From the NCBI GenBank assembly GCA_031398365.1, contig JANNND010000461.1, forward strand, positions 1 to 6,785: 6,785 nt of DNA, in the 5' to 3' direction. The stretch comes from JAFDVL01 sp031398365. Its GTDB lineage: Bacteria; Acidobacteriota; Blastocatellia; RBC074. The position numbers and the translations under genes were made by a program. Positions 6,032 to 6,785 of this stretch are shown here, one piece after another; the stretch's first letter is position 1, and every line of letters starts with the position of its first letter. The notes under the pieces are model-generated. The model worked only from the letters and a program-made list of their open reading frames with translations. It searched no databases and had not been told where the DNA came from.

Positions 6032-6785
6032 CTATTCAAACTCCGCCAAATTAATGCCCGGCAAGCGCCGCAGCTTCAGGTACAAACCTTTGCGCGTGAT
6101 ACCTAATTCTTCGCTGACCAGTTCGCGGTGACCGCGATGGCGGCGCATGGCGTTCAGAATCACCTGGGCTTCGACCTCGTCCACAATTTCGCCCAGCGTG
6201 CGCCCCTGGGATTGGTAACGTACCTGCCGGGCGGGTTCGCTCAGCAATCCGGGCGCAAGCTGTTCGAGCAGCGGCACTGTCACGGAAGCCGTGTGCAACA
6301 ACGCTTCCGTCACCGAAGTCAAATCTTTGCTGTCCATTTCCGGGCTGCGACGATGTTGATAAATCAGTGGCGACAAATCGCGTTCGGTGATGACCTCGCC
6401 TGAATCTTTGTATGCCACCAAACGTTGCATTTCATTGGCCAATTGGCGCACATTGCCCGGCCAGTCATAGACCATCAGCAAATCCATCGTATGCGGCGAA
6501 ATCGTGATGTTTTCTTTCAGCGATTGTTGGCTGTACAGCTTCAGGAAATGCTCCAGCAACAAAGTGATTTCTTCGCGGCGGTCGCGGAGCGGCGGCAGGT
6601 GCAGGCGAATGATGTTCAGCCGGTAATACAAGTCTTCGCGAAAGCGCCCTTCCGCCACCATTGTTTCCAGGTCGGCATTGGTCGCGGCAATGACGCGCAC
6701 GTTCACCTTGGTGGCGTTGGTTTCACCGAGGCGATGCACTTCGCCGTCCTGCAAAAAGCGCAGCAATTTGGGTTGCACATCCAGC
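6032..6785 (-). CDS. sigma-54-dependent transcriptional activator (NtrC family), C-terminal part
   Basis: C-terminal 250 residues of a bacterial enhancer-binding protein that uses ATP to open sigma-54 RNA polymerase promoters; the N-terminus lies beyond the right edge. The reading frame is open to the edge (first full codons encode LDVQPKLLRFLQ), so an apparent GTG start at 6778 is not real. Visible AAA+ parts, numbered from the first full codon: the helix with LLRFLQDGE, sensor I as VIAATNADLE (about 31-40), the arginine-finger region REDLYYRLN (about 49-57), PPLRDR (about 64-69) and sensor II WPGNVRQL (about 108-115). A linker of about 65 residues leads to a Fis-type HTH (about 205-243) ending in RKGLYLKLRRL. 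Walker motifs, the GAFTGA loop and the signal domain (receiver, GAF or PAS) are outside the window, so the input is unknown. The TAG stop lies 170 bases before the M28 start; no clear terminator separates them. Confidence 0.93.
   Translation of the reverse strand, partial: LDVQPKLLRFLQDGEVHRLGETNATKVNVRVIAATNADLETMVAEGRFREDLYYRLNIIRLHLPPLRDRREEITLLLEHFLKLYSQQSLKENITISPHTMDLLMVYDWPGNVRQLANEMQRLVAYKDSGEVITERDLSPLIYQHRRSPEMDSKDLTSVTEALLHTASVTVPLLEQLAPGLLSEPARQVRYQSQGRTLGEIVDEVEAQVILNAMRRHRGHRELVSEELGITRKGLYLKLRRLPGINLAEFE

Noticed and set aside
5776..6039. An 87-codon minus-strand frame with a Ser/Pro/Asp-rich start covering the regulator-M28 gap
   Set aside because: The composition is just the 9-base repeat array translated, and it overlaps the M28 gene start and its ribosome binding site in another frame.

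Overview
The window is a run of six protein genes, all read from the minus strand. They most likely come from a Gram-negative, soil-type bacterium of the Acidobacteriota, perhaps the Blastocatellia. That placement is inference. It rests on a secreted M28 peptidase with Gly/Pro/Gln-rich inserts, a secreted M1-like protein with TPR repeats, an Uma2-family nuclease, a KdsC-type phosphatase that implies Kdo-containing LPS, and short low-complexity repeats between genes. No RNA gene, CRISPR array or insertion sequence is visible.

In transcription order (right to left) the layout is as follows. (1) 6785-6032: the C-terminal part of a sigma-54-dependent activator (end of the AAA+ domain plus Fis-type HTH), cut by the window edge. 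(2) 6031-5862: a 170-base gap holding a 45-base array of five 9-base repeats and the ribosome binding site of the next gene. (3) 5861-4116: a secreted M28 zinc peptidase with a PA-like insert and an intact metal site. (4) 4115-3962: a 154-base gap with a long hairpin and a second possible pairing that reaches the next start codon. (5) 3961-1577: a secreted protein with the M1 aminopeptidase fold, all zinc ligands replaced, followed by TPR repeats and an NTF2-like tail. (6) 1566-973: an Uma2-family protein. (7) 983-456: a KdsC-like phosphatase. (8) 425-1: the N-terminal third of an MFS transporter of the anion:cation symporter type, cut by the window edge.

Genes 5-8 are packed like one operon: 10 bases between the M1-like gene and Uma2, an 11-base overlap between Uma2 and kdsC, and 30 bases between kdsC and the transporter. 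The M28 gene is probably a separate unit, because a terminator-like hairpin follows it. The functions do not form one obvious pathway (secreted peptidase and pseudopeptidase, nuclease, LPS sugar phosphatase, transporter).

The two most notable points are the M1-like protein, whose HEXXH-X18-E zinc site is replaced at exactly conserved spacing (AAAAK at 303-307, Asp326), and the structured leader before its gene, in which one RNA segment can pair either within a hairpin or with the bases touching the start codon.
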